The notes below the pieces were generated by a model. The model did no database searches. It was not told where the DNA came from and saw only the letters and a list, made by a program, of their open reading frames with translations. The position numbers were made by a program, and so were the translations under genes. From positions 62,001 through 126,000 of the forward strand of contig NZ_JAGYIU010000004.1 in NCBI RefSeq assembly GCF_018402495.1: a stretch of 64,000 nucleotides of DNA, read 5' to 3'. How positions within the stretch are numbered: position 1 is the stretch's first letter; the number at the start of each line of letters is the position of its first letter. The DNA comes from Pseudoalteromonas sp. (lineage in GTDB: Bacteria > Pseudomonadota > Gammaproteobacteria > Enterobacterales > Alteromonadaceae). Of the stretch, positions 31,762-39,068 are shown in pieces.

Positions 31762-32301
31762 ATGGGGTCACTACAAGAGCAATTGCTCCAAGCTGGTTTA
31801 ACAACATCACACAAAGCTAAAGTTGCTAAAACAGAAAAGCGCAAACAACAGAAAAAGCAAAAGAAGGGAGCGACGAGCAACCCGAACGATTTGCAAAAGC
31901 ATATTCAGCAAACCAAGCTAGAGCAGCAACAAAAAGCAGAAGAACTTAATAAAGCGCGTCAAGAAGAGCTTAAGCAACGCGAGCAAGTTGCTCGTGTTAA
32001 GCAAATTTTAGAGCATCATAATCAAGAGTCGATTCGCGGTGAGCGCACCTTTAACTTCACTTATGAAAATAAAGTGAAAGGACTTGATGTGAATGAACAA
32101 ACACAAAAATCGTTATCTGGCGGGCGTTTAGCTATTTGTGTATTAGAAGGTCAGTTTTACGTATTAGAAGACGAGCCTGCACGCAAAGTGGCTGAGGTTG
32201 ATGAAAAGTATATTGTGTTTCATGTCGAACCTGAGAACAAAGCCAAGGACGAGGACGATCCGTACGCTGATTTTGAAGTACCAGACGATCTTATTTGGTA
32301 A
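31762..32301 (+). CDS. DUF2058 family protein (YaiL-like)
   Basis: A 179-residue cytoplasmic protein of the YaiL/DUF2058 family, reported in E. coli as a nucleoprotein-associated or polysome-associated protein of unclear function. The N-terminal half is a highly charged Lys/Gln coiled coil beginning MGSLQEQLLQAGLTTSHKAK and rich in KKQKKG and EELKQREQ. The C-terminal half has the conserved RTFNFTYENKVKGLDV and GRLAICVLEGQFYVLE segments and an acidic DEDDPYADFEVPDDLIW end. A TAGGAA ribosome site precedes it. Confidence 0.8.
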   Translation: MGSLQEQLLQAGLTTSHKAKVAKTEKRKQQKKQKKGATSNPNDLQKHIQQTKLEQQQKAEELNKARQEELKQREQVARVKQILEHHNQESIRGERTFNFTYENKVKGLDVNEQTQKSLSGGRLAICVLEGQFYVLEDEPARKVAEVDEKYIVFHVEPENKAKDEDDPYADFEVPDDLIW

Positions 32302-32473
32302 GGTGTTATTAAGTATCTGCTCAGCTAAGGCAAGCTAGTATTTGTTTTATGAGGGATACACGTATTTGTTCTGATTGATCGTCAAACCTTACCAAGGACG
32401 TATGCTTTTTAAAGATTTATTGACTACAATAATCACAACCGTTTTTTTAACCGAAAAAAGAAGAGTAAATACA

Positions 32474-32797
32474 ATGAGCAAGATAAAAATACTTTTATTA
32501 GGCGCGGGTATTAGTTTAGCCGCAAGTTTTTCATTTTCAGCAGTTGCTGCAGATGGCGCGGCACTGTACACAGCTAAAAATTGTCAAACATGTCATGGTG
32601 CAGAAGGTAAAGCACCTATTATGGCGATGTACCCTAAACTAAATGGTCAAAACAAAGAATATTTAGTAGCGCAAATGAAAGACATCAAGTCAGGCGCGCG
32701 TAATAACGGTATGTCTATGGCAATGAAAGCGATGACCGCCACTGTAACAGATGAAGAATTTGAAGCGATTGCCGATTACCTATCAAAAGTACAATAA
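32474..32797 (+). CDS. Periplasmic monohaem class I cytochrome c
   Basis: A 107-residue secreted cytochrome. The ATG at 32474 is taken as start because it directly yields a normal signal peptide ending at AVAA; an upstream in-frame GTG-type extension would bury it. The single haem-binding motif is CQTCH (about 40-44) in the mature N-terminus, and the distal Met ligand is probably one of several in the MSMAMKAMT segment. It resembles the small c4/c5-like cytochromes that pass electrons to terminal oxidases. It is monocistronic and ends at a strong terminator. Confidence 0.88.
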   Translation: MSKIKILLLGAGISLAASFSFSAVAADGAALYTAKNCQTCHGAEGKAPIMAMYPKLNGQNKEYLVAQMKDIKSGARNNGMSMAMKAMTATVTDEEFEAIADYLSKVQ

Positions 32798-32812
32798 TCG
32801 CGAATGCAAATT

Positions 32813-32843
32813 AAAAAGAGCCACACCTTTGTGTGGCTTTTTT
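32813..32843 (+). terminator. Rho-independent terminator of the cytochrome c gene
   Basis: AGCCACAC at 32819-32826 pairs with GTGTGGCT at 32831-32838 around CTTT, followed by a run of T. Confidence 0.9.
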
Positions 32844-32931
32844 ATTTGGTGATTGCCATCATGCTAATACTAATTTAGACTTCTAAACATCTACAATCAC
32901 TAGCGCTATGCTGTGTTTTAAAAGGCTTGTT

Positions 32932-33699
32932 ATGTTTGATTTACCCCAGTTCGATTTAAAAAATAAAGTATCAGAACAAGAGTGGCAACTACGTGTTGAT
33001 TTAGCCGCATGTTATCGATTAGTTGACCATTTTCGCTGGGGGGATTTAATTTATACGCACCTTTCTGCTCGCCTACCGGGCACTGATCATTATTTAGTGA
33101 ATGCCTTTGGTTTAACGTTTGATGAGATCACTGCATCTAACTTAGTCAAAGTAGATTTAAATGGCCGCATTATTGACGATACACCCTTTAATATTAACCC
33201 TGCAGGATTCACTATTCACAGTGCCATTCACGAAGTACGTGAGGATGCACATTGTGTTATACACCTGCACACCAAAGAAACCATTGCGGTTGCAACACAA
33301 AAAGAAGGGCTGTTACCGCTAAGTCAGTATGCAATGTTTTCATTGCCGTCTTTGTCTTACCATGGCTATGAAGGTTTGGCGGTAAATGACGATGAACGTA
33401 AACGCCTGCAAACAGATTTAGGCACTACCAACCATATGTTATTAGTGAACCATGGAGGCTTGACTGTTGGGTCTACAGTAGGCGATGCGTTTATGCACTT
33501 TTATGACCTTCAGCGTGCATGTGAAATACAGTTAGCCATTCAATCAAGTGCGCAAGAAGCGATTGCTGTGCCTCAAGCTATTATTGATAACATTTATAAC
33601 CAAGCGAACGTTGTTCACAGCGGCAGTACGGGGGGGCAATTAGCATGGCCTGCCATGTTACGAAAAGCGTATCGTCTTGATCCTAGTTTTGCAAAATAA
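32932..33699 (+). CDS. Adducin-like class II aldolase family protein
   Basis: A 255-residue cytoplasmic protein with the class II aldolase/adducin fold. The ATG at 32932 follows an AAAGG ribosome site. The zinc histidines typical of the fold are visible: HLH at residues 111-113 and H174 in LVNHGG. The catalytic Glu of L-fuculose-phosphate aldolase, normally in an SSE motif, is replaced: here the segment reads NPAGFTIHSAIH (89-100), as in adducins. It may therefore bind metal without being a standard aldolase. It is 27 bp upstream of the enolase-superfamily gene, so they likely form an operon. Confidence 0.8.
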   Translation: MFDLPQFDLKNKVSEQEWQLRVDLAACYRLVDHFRWGDLIYTHLSARLPGTDHYLVNAFGLTFDEITASNLVKVDLNGRIIDDTPFNINPAGFTIHSAIHEVREDAHCVIHLHTKETIAVATQKEGLLPLSQYAMFSLPSLSYHGYEGLAVNDDERKRLQTDLGTTNHMLLVNHGGLTVGSTVGDAFMHFYDLQRACEIQLAIQSSAQEAIAVPQAIIDNIYNQANVVHSGSTGGQLAWPAMLRKAYRLDPSFAK

Positions 33700-33726
33700 C
33701 CCACTGAAGGTTAATAAGGAATTTTT

Positions 33727-34902
33727 ATGAAAGTAAATCGCGTTGAGGTTTTTGATATTCATTGCCCTGATCGTCCTGCATGGACGCCGGTATTTGTTCG
33801 AATTCATACCGATGAAGGTATTAGCGGTGTGGGTGAAGCAGGCCTTGCGTACGACCTAGGACACAGTGCTGCAGCGGCAATGATTAAAGAAATGGCCGAC
33901 GCCTTTTTGATTGGCCATGACCCGTTTCAAACTGAAAAGCTGTGGTCGCGTATGTTGCGCGAAAGTTTTTGGGGGTTAGGTGGTGGACCTGTGGTTTATG
34001 CAGCAATGAGTGCGATTGATACAGCGCTTTGGGATATAAAAGGTAAAGCATTGGGTTTACCGGTTTACCAATTGCTTGGCGGCAAAGTTAACGACAAATT
34101 ACGTACTTATGCATCACAGCTACAGTTTGATTGGGACAGTGAATTTAAAGCCTTGGTGCAGCCACAAGAATATGCAGAAGCGGCACTTAAAGCGATTGCT
34201 GAAGGCTATGATGCGGTAAAGGTCGATCCAATTCAATATGATAAAGACGGCAACACCTATTACGATCGTACCAACATCATTTCTCGCCCAGAGATGAAGC
34301 TATACCGCGCACGCATGCAAGCTATCCGCGAAGCAGTGGGTGACGAAGTGGATATTATTTTTGAGTGTCATAGCTTACCAGGCGCGACATCGGCAATTCA
34401 AATTGGTGAAATTGCAGAAGAATTCGATTGTATGTATTTTGAAGAGCCAGTGAATTATTTAAATCACTCTCTACATGCAAAAGTGGCTGACAAAGTGGCT
34501 GTGCCTATTGCAGGCGGCGAGCGCTTGTATAATCGTTGGGGTGTGCGCCCGTATCTAGAAGATCAAAGTATTGACGTACTGCAGCCAGACATCGGCTTAT
34601 GTGGTGGCTTTACCGAAACTAAAAAAGTATGCGATTACGCTGATATTTTTGATGTGCGTATTCAGGCGCACGTATGTGGTGGGCCGGTTGCAACTGCAGC
34701 ATCATTGCATTTAGAGACCGCAATCCCTAACTTTTTAATTCACGAGCATCATACTTATGCGATTAAAAAGTGGAATAGAGAGCTATGCTTACAAGATCCA
34801 CAACCTAAAAATGGCTTTTTTGAAGTATCAGAAGAGCCAGGTTTGGGAATTGAACTTAATGATGACATTGTCATGCGCTCACAACGCGTTGAGATAAAAT
34901 AG
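33727..34902 (+). CDS. Enolase-superfamily sugar-acid dehydratase (mandelate racemase/DgoD-like)
   Basis: A 391-residue member of the mandelate racemase/galactonate dehydratase branch, which removes water from aldonic acids to give 2-keto-3-deoxy acids. Expected metal ligands are E213 (in IIFECHS), E239 or E240 (in YFEEPV) and E265 (in GGERLY). H315 (in QAHVCGGP) would be the general acid/base and E340 its partner. The first ligand is usually Asp, so Glu at 213 is unusual. KVDPIQYD (165-172) replaces the KxK base. The substrate cannot be assigned. It is co-transcribed with the preceding adducin-like gene, and a very stable terminator follows. Confidence 0.85.
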   Translation: MKVNRVEVFDIHCPDRPAWTPVFVRIHTDEGISGVGEAGLAYDLGHSAAAAMIKEMADAFLIGHDPFQTEKLWSRMLRESFWGLGGGPVVYAAMSAIDTALWDIKGKALGLPVYQLLGGKVNDKLRTYASQLQFDWDSEFKALVQPQEYAEAALKAIAEGYDAVKVDPIQYDKDGNTYYDRTNIISRPEMKLYRARMQAIREAVGDEVDIIFECHSLPGATSAIQIGEIAEEFDCMYFEEPVNYLNHSLHAKVADKVAVPIAGGERLYNRWGVRPYLEDQSIDVLQPDIGLCGGFTETKKVCDYADIFDVRIQAHVCGGPVATAASLHLETAIPNFLIHEHHTYAIKKWNRELCLQDPQPKNGFFEVSEEPGLGIELNDDIVMRSQRVEIK

Positions 34903-34910
34903 TAATGAAG

Positions 34911-34944
34911 ACCAATAAAAAGCCCAAAAGGGCTTTTTATTGGT
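34911..34944. terminator. Bidirectional terminator with 15-bp perfect stem
   Basis: ACCAATAAAAAGCCC at 34911-34925 pairs perfectly with GGGCTTTTTATTGGT at 34930-34944 around an AAAA loop. It ends the dehydratase message on the + strand. It also overlaps the stop codon (34937-34939) of the convergent lipoprotein gene, so one element serves both. Confidence 0.9.
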
Positions 34945-35326
34945 TTAATTTGCATTTCACATTGGGTAGTGGTTCAGTGGCTTTACTATCTAAATGGCGT
35001 AAAAAACACAGATTTTTTTTGATTAGCAACTCAAAGCGATCGGGTCTATTGAGTTGCTTGCCCATAATTGGGTTACCATGTCCATCCCGCTGCTCCATTG
35101 CATCAGTCACTAAAAGGCTCCGCTGCATAAATACATCATTGTCTACAGCAATCGCATCACTATGCATCAACCGCGCAAGTCCCTGAGCGATGAGTTCGCT
35201 TTGTGGCTCAGTGAGTAAAGCATGTTGTAGTTTCGGTGTTAATTCTGAATTTGGAGCATTACAAGCTACTAGCAGCCATAAGAGACTAATACACATTAAT
35301 TGCTGATAGAGGCTACGGTTTTTCAT
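34937..35326 (-). CDS. Small hypothetical lipoprotein downstream of an S41 protease
   Basis: A 129-residue protein with a signal peptide and the lipobox LLVAC near residue 22. The mature part contains one helical segment (PKLQHALLTEPQSELIAQGL) and ends in a Cys/Lys-rich tail; no family is recognised. Its start codon overlaps the stop of the S41 peptidase gene by 4 bp (ATGA), so it is made together with the protease. That suggests a helper, substrate or inhibitor, but there is no direct evidence. The stop codon lies inside the shared terminator. Confidence 0.65.
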   Translation of the reverse strand: MKNRSLYQQLMCISLLWLLVACNAPNSELTPKLQHALLTEPQSELIAQGLARLMHSDAIAVDNDVFMQRSLLVTDAMEQRDGHGNPIMGKQLNRPDRFELLIKKNLCFLRHLDSKATEPLPNVKCKLNQ

Positions 35327-36876
35327 TGGCCTAAAATCCGATTATTATTAAATATATTATTAGCCCTATCATCTTCTATATGTGCTGAATCATTAGTTAA
35401 AGCTGGCACAAAGCCTTGTTTCCCGATAGTTGAGGATGCTGTAGGGCACAGGCCTGTACTTCGATAATTAAGCGCCGCGGCAAGCATGGCCTCGTTTGGA
35501 TCACCAAGTTTATGAGTAAAGTCATCTGCCACAGCGCAGCCTGGAATCATCACAGGTTGAAATTCACTTTGAGTACTATTTTTTGGTGCAAAACCATCCG
35601 AGTATTCACCAAAGCCTTTATTATTTACACCGGTAAACTGAATGGTGAAATAGGTAGTACCGCAATTATCAGCTGGGTAAAAACCGTAAGGCTTACCGCA
35701 GGTATTACCACCAATTTGTATTACCTCTACTTCAGCGCCGCGTAAGCCATTAATAACAGCTTCACTTGCTGAACAGGTATTATCTGTGGTTAATACAAAA
35801 ACCCGATCTAGATTTAAGCTTGGTAGAGGGGTACCCGGCGTTAAAGCTGGGTTATCTGCAAAACCGACAAATTCATCAGTAAATAGCAGTGGCTTTAAGC
35901 GCTCCCCTGTAATAGGGTTAAAATTAGGGTGTTGGTCGTTAAAAATCGTTTGCTCGAATATTTTACCTTGAGTATTAGTACGTCCTGCAACCATATAGGC
36001 CACCTGACTGGCCATTTGTAAAAAACCACCACCATTGTAGCGCATATCTATTATTAGCTCTTTCACTTCGCTGGCTACTAAGTTATTAAAGGTATCGAAA
36101 AGTTGCTTTTCAGCTACAGCATTATGGCTATTAAATAAAAAATAACCTACTTCACCATTGGCAAAAGTTGTCAGTTTTTTTACCGGTTGAGCGGAAATAC
36201 TTTGCGATGTAAACGTTACATCAAATACATCACCAGTGTTTATATCACGAAATACAAACTGAGTTTGTTTACCATTTTCACGAGGAAATAAACCGGCATT
36301 AATAGTGTCTACTTCAGCTTGCGAATTAGCGTTTATAAAATCGATGCCATCAACTTCTAACAGCTCATAACCGCGGCTTAAACCAAAGTTACTGGCAGGA
36401 GTATCAGACTCTGTATCGCTAATTATTGCCTGACGAGGTGCACTGGGACTAAGCAGCTTTATTTTAAAGCCATAACCAAAACTCACTCCTGACTGACTCT
36501 GTGCTTTCCATTGTTCAGTTGGTAGGTTGGAATGAAAATTATCTTTCTTAGCACCTGAATCTGTAAGTTGCTCAGTTTTTAAAAGATCAAAGTAATTGAT
36601 AACACCGGTTGTTTTTGCAGGGTCGCGATCAATTATTTCATCATACCATAAATACGTTTCGTTGCTCCAAGAGCGTAACCAGTGCTTTTCGTTTAATGCT
36701 TGGCATTGTTGATAAAAGTTACTGGAGGGTTGAAATACACCTTGAGTCCAATTGATACTTTTTCCGTTCTCTGGGGTATTATCGGTCATTGAGCTGCCGC
36801 CACAGCCGGCGAGTATAGCTAGAAAGGAGAAACTAGTAAGTCTTAACGCAAATTTTTTTGTTGATGAAGTAGCCAT
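35323..36876 (-). CDS. S41-family peptidase lipoprotein
   Basis: A 517-residue envelope serine protease related to the C-terminal processing peptidases. It has a signal peptide and lipobox LAGC near residues 22-25, a PDZ-like region around 140-200 (ASNFGLSRGYELLEVDGID), and the tail-specific protease domain. The conserved VKELIIDMRYNGGG is near 274-287. The catalytic Ser is in NTCSASEAV, and a Lys about 25 residues later in GNTCGKP fits the Ser-Lys dyad. It overlaps the small lipoprotein gene by 4 bp. Other S41 lipoproteins of this type in marine bacteria have unknown substrates. Confidence 0.85.
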   Translation of the reverse strand: MATSSTKKFALRLTSFSFLAILAGCGGSSMTDNTPENGKSINWTQGVFQPSSNFYQQCQALNEKHWLRSWSNETYLWYDEIIDRDPAKTTGVINYFDLLKTEQLTDSGAKKDNFHSNLPTEQWKAQSQSGVSFGYGFKIKLLSPSAPRQAIISDTESDTPASNFGLSRGYELLEVDGIDFINANSQAEVDTINAGLFPRENGKQTQFVFRDINTGDVFDVTFTSQSISAQPVKKLTTFANGEVGYFLFNSHNAVAEKQLFDTFNNLVASEVKELIIDMRYNGGGFLQMASQVAYMVAGRTNTQGKIFEQTIFNDQHPNFNPITGERLKPLLFTDEFVGFADNPALTPGTPLPSLNLDRVFVLTTDNTCSASEAVINGLRGAEVEVIQIGGNTCGKPYGFYPADNCGTTYFTIQFTGVNNKGFGEYSDGFAPKNSTQSEFQPVMIPGCAVADDFTHKLGDPNEAMLAAALNYRSTGLCPTASSTIGKQGFVPALTNDSAHIEDDRANNIFNNNRILGQ

Positions 36877-36925
36877 ATTGATATTATATTTTTATACAAC
36901 ATAGACTAAATATAGCGGGTTTTAA

Positions 36926-37768
36926 TTAAACTTGATAGCAATCCTGAGCGTTTTTGTAGCTAAGTTGTGACCACATGTTATCATCGTTACATAGTTGCAA
37001 GTAGCTTTGCCAGCATTGCTGATAGCTTGCATTTATTTGGCATACAGGAAAGTTGCTTGCAAACATTACTCGTTGTATACCAAAGTGCTTAATAATAAAA
37101 TCAAAGCACTGTTTTTGCTGGGTTTTAACTAGATCAGAAAATAATTCAAACCCTGAAAACTTGATCCTACAATTGGTTATTTGCGCTAATTGGCTTATAC
37201 CCTGTTGCCAATTGGGTAAGCAATTAGGTAGGCCAATATGATTTATAACGACCTGCAAATGTGGAAGCTGGCGGCAATAAGTTATCATTTGCTGGGTAAT
37301 TGCTAGATTTTCAATTGCAAATTGAGCTTCAAAAACTAACTGCTGACTGCTTAATAACGCTAAGTTTTCTAGGCAATAACTATTACATAAGCGCATTATG
37401 TCAGTGCCTTCTGTTATATCTCTAATCCCAACTAAGCTTGGGTGTGATAACGCAATAATGGCAGCATCAAAATCCGCAGGATGATTATCAATATGTGCAA
37501 AGCTGATGGCTTTATAATTTTGCCCCGCTAAATGTTCAGCCAACCAATGCAACTCTTTGATTGGTTTTTGATTATCATAGCCTGCTTCAATATGCACAAG
37601 CCCGGCAAGTTCAAACTGTGTTTGTTGTTGTAGTTGAGCTGCGGTTATATAGGCTTTAATCGTCTCTAAATTTGGCCATGCGGGTGGGTTAGCACCTTGC
37701 AGCCAGGTATATTGCCCCTTCTGCAAATTAAAAAAGTGTACATGTGGGTCAATAATTTTAGTACTCAT
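36926..37768 (-). CDS. Amidohydrolase of the fuconolactonase-like family (COG3618)
   Basis: A 280-residue TIM-barrel hydrolase. It opens with the metal-binding IIDPHVHFF, continues with LVHIEAGY and LVGIRDI, and ends with VINHIGLPN and MFASNFPVCQ, the pattern of the family that includes L-fucono- and L-rhamnono-lactonases. It starts inside the stop of the upstream SDR gene (4-bp overlap), so a sugar dehydrogenase and a lactonase are probably made together. The sugar is unknown, and amidohydrolases of this group also include decarboxylases, so the function is inferred from context. Confidence 0.78.
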   Translation of the reverse strand: MSTKIIDPHVHFFNLQKGQYTWLQGANPPAWPNLETIKAYITAAQLQQQTQFELAGLVHIEAGYDNQKPIKELHWLAEHLAGQNYKAISFAHIDNHPADFDAAIIALSHPSLVGIRDITEGTDIMRLCNSYCLENLALLSSQQLVFEAQFAIENLAITQQMITYCRQLPHLQVVINHIGLPNCLPNWQQGISQLAQITNCRIKFSGFELFSDLVKTQQKQCFDFIIKHFGIQRVMFASNFPVCQINASYQQCWQSYLQLCNDDNMWSQLSYKNAQDCYQV

Positions 37769-38493
37769 TGCGCTGTGTAGCCGCCATCAATGCGTTGCAA
37801 ACTGCCGGTAATAAAGCTGGCGTCTGGACTTACTAAAAAGTTTACCAGTGCAGCAATTTCATCGGCTTGGCCTAAACGATTAAGTGGTTGTAAAGCGGCT
37901 TCTTCGGCAACAATATCTGCTTTATTTGCGCCACTTTTTTTGCAGTATGCATCAATCGCATTATGAAATAACGGCGTTTCTATGGTGCCAGGGCACACGG
38001 CATTAGCGCGAATATTAAAGCTTGCGTAATCTAAGGCGGTGGTTTTAGCCATTGAAGCTAATGCATGTTTAGTCAGGTTATAAGCAAATGAGTTTTGTTT
38101 GCCAATAATGGCCTGATCTGAGGCAATTAACACAATAGCGCCATCTTGCTGTGCTTTCATGGCGGGCAATACGCTTTGTATAGCTGCGTATGCACCTTTA
38201 ACATTAAGAGCCATTAACGCATCTAATGTCTGTTCGTCGGTTTGCTCAATTGTGGCACTTAAGTGCTTGCCAGCGTTTGAAACAAGTACATCAATTCGTT
38301 GTATTTTTTCAATAATAGCCTGTATACACTGGCGTACTGCAGTTACATTGCTAACATCACATTGATGAAAAACACCACATTCACTGGGTTCTATATCTAA
38401 GTTATGAACCTGATAGCCGCTTGCTAATAATCGCTTTACCACAGCAAAGCCAATACCCTTAGAACCACCCGTTACTATTGCAACTTTTGACAT
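37765..38493 (-). CDS. Short-chain dehydrogenase/reductase (probable sugar dehydrogenase)
   Basis: A 242-residue Rossmann-fold oxidoreductase. The ATG at 38493 follows an AGAGGA ribosome site; an upstream TTG would only add seven residues. The NAD-binding motif TGGSKGIG (about 9-16), NAG (about 79), the catalytic Ser, and YNLTK (Y at about 149) are all present, as is the C-terminal GGYT. The following gene is a lactonase-like amidohydrolase overlapped by 4 bp, so the pair probably oxidises a sugar and opens the lactone. Acidic residue DIEPS after strand 2 suggests NAD rather than NADP. Substrate unknown. Confidence 0.82.
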   Translation of the reverse strand: MSKVAIVTGGSKGIGFAVVKRLLASGYQVHNLDIEPSECGVFHQCDVSNVTAVRQCIQAIIEKIQRIDVLVSNAGKHLSATIEQTDEQTLDALMALNVKGAYAAIQSVLPAMKAQQDGAIVLIASDQAIIGKQNSFAYNLTKHALASMAKTTALDYASFNIRANAVCPGTIETPLFHNAIDAYCKKSGANKADIVAEEAALQPLNRLGQADEIAALVNFLVSPDASFITGSLQRIDGGYTAQ

Positions 38494-38514
38494 ACTTGTT
38501 CCTCTAATTAGCAA

Positions 38515-39003
38515 TTAATGTGCGTGGCCGCAACCACCTTCAGCATGAACATGGCCGTGAGAAATCTCTTCGTTTGTGGCTTCACGAACTGAGACAACCT
38601 CAACATTAAAGGTCAGTGTTTTACCAGCAAATGGGTGGTTTAAATCACAATCGGCATTAAAGCGGCCTACTTTTACAATGGTAACTTGGTGGCGACCTTG
38701 GTTTGATTGCACCATGGCAGTCATGCCTGGTTTCCATACTTTTACATTACCTTGAAGGTGCTTAAGGGGAATGCGCTGAATTAAGTCATCAACACGCTCA
38801 CCGTATGATTCACTTGGAGATAACGTAACGCTAAATTTATCACCAGCAGTTTTACCTTCAAGTGCGGTTTCTAAACCTGTAAGCATGCCTTCGCTGCCGT
38901 GAATATAACTTAATGGCGCGTCATTTAGGCTGCTTTCTATTTGTTCACCCGCTTCGCTAAGGGTGTAATGAAATTCAACGGCCGAATTTTTACTGATTTG
39001 CAT
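38515..39003 (-). CDS. SlyD-like FKBP-type peptidyl-prolyl isomerase
   Basis: A 162-residue cytoplasmic prolyl isomerase and chaperone with an IF (insert-in-flap) domain. The ATG at 39003 follows an AAGAGA ribosome site. The FKBP part shows VEFHYTLSEAGEQIESS and the GMLTGLETALEGKTAGDKF flap base; the insert domain follows, and a His/Cys-rich tail (HGHVHAEGGCGHAH) resembles the metal-binding tail of SlyD that supplies nickel for hydrogenase or urease. It is short compared with E. coli SlyD (196). It lies upstream of the SDR gene on the same strand. Confidence 0.9.
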   Translation of the reverse strand: MQISKNSAVEFHYTLSEAGEQIESSLNDAPLSYIHGSEGMLTGLETALEGKTAGDKFSVTLSPSESYGERVDDLIQRIPLKHLQGNVKVWKPGMTAMVQSNQGRHQVTIVKVGRFNADCDLNHPFAGKTLTFNVEVVSVREATNEEISHGHVHAEGGCGHAH

Positions 39004-39068
39004 GCTTGTCTCTTTGAGTTTTAAATGAATTAAAAGCAATTTTACGCGAAATACTGCGCTTTAGAAAC

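Noticed and set aside
32375-32473. Longer frame starting at 32375 for the cytochrome c
   Set aside because: It would add 33 residues in front of a normal signal peptide that starts at ATG 32474.
34905-35186. 93-codon open frame on the + strand opposite the small lipoprotein gene
   Set aside because: It begins inside the terminator and matches the antisense of a lipoprotein gene that has a good lipobox.
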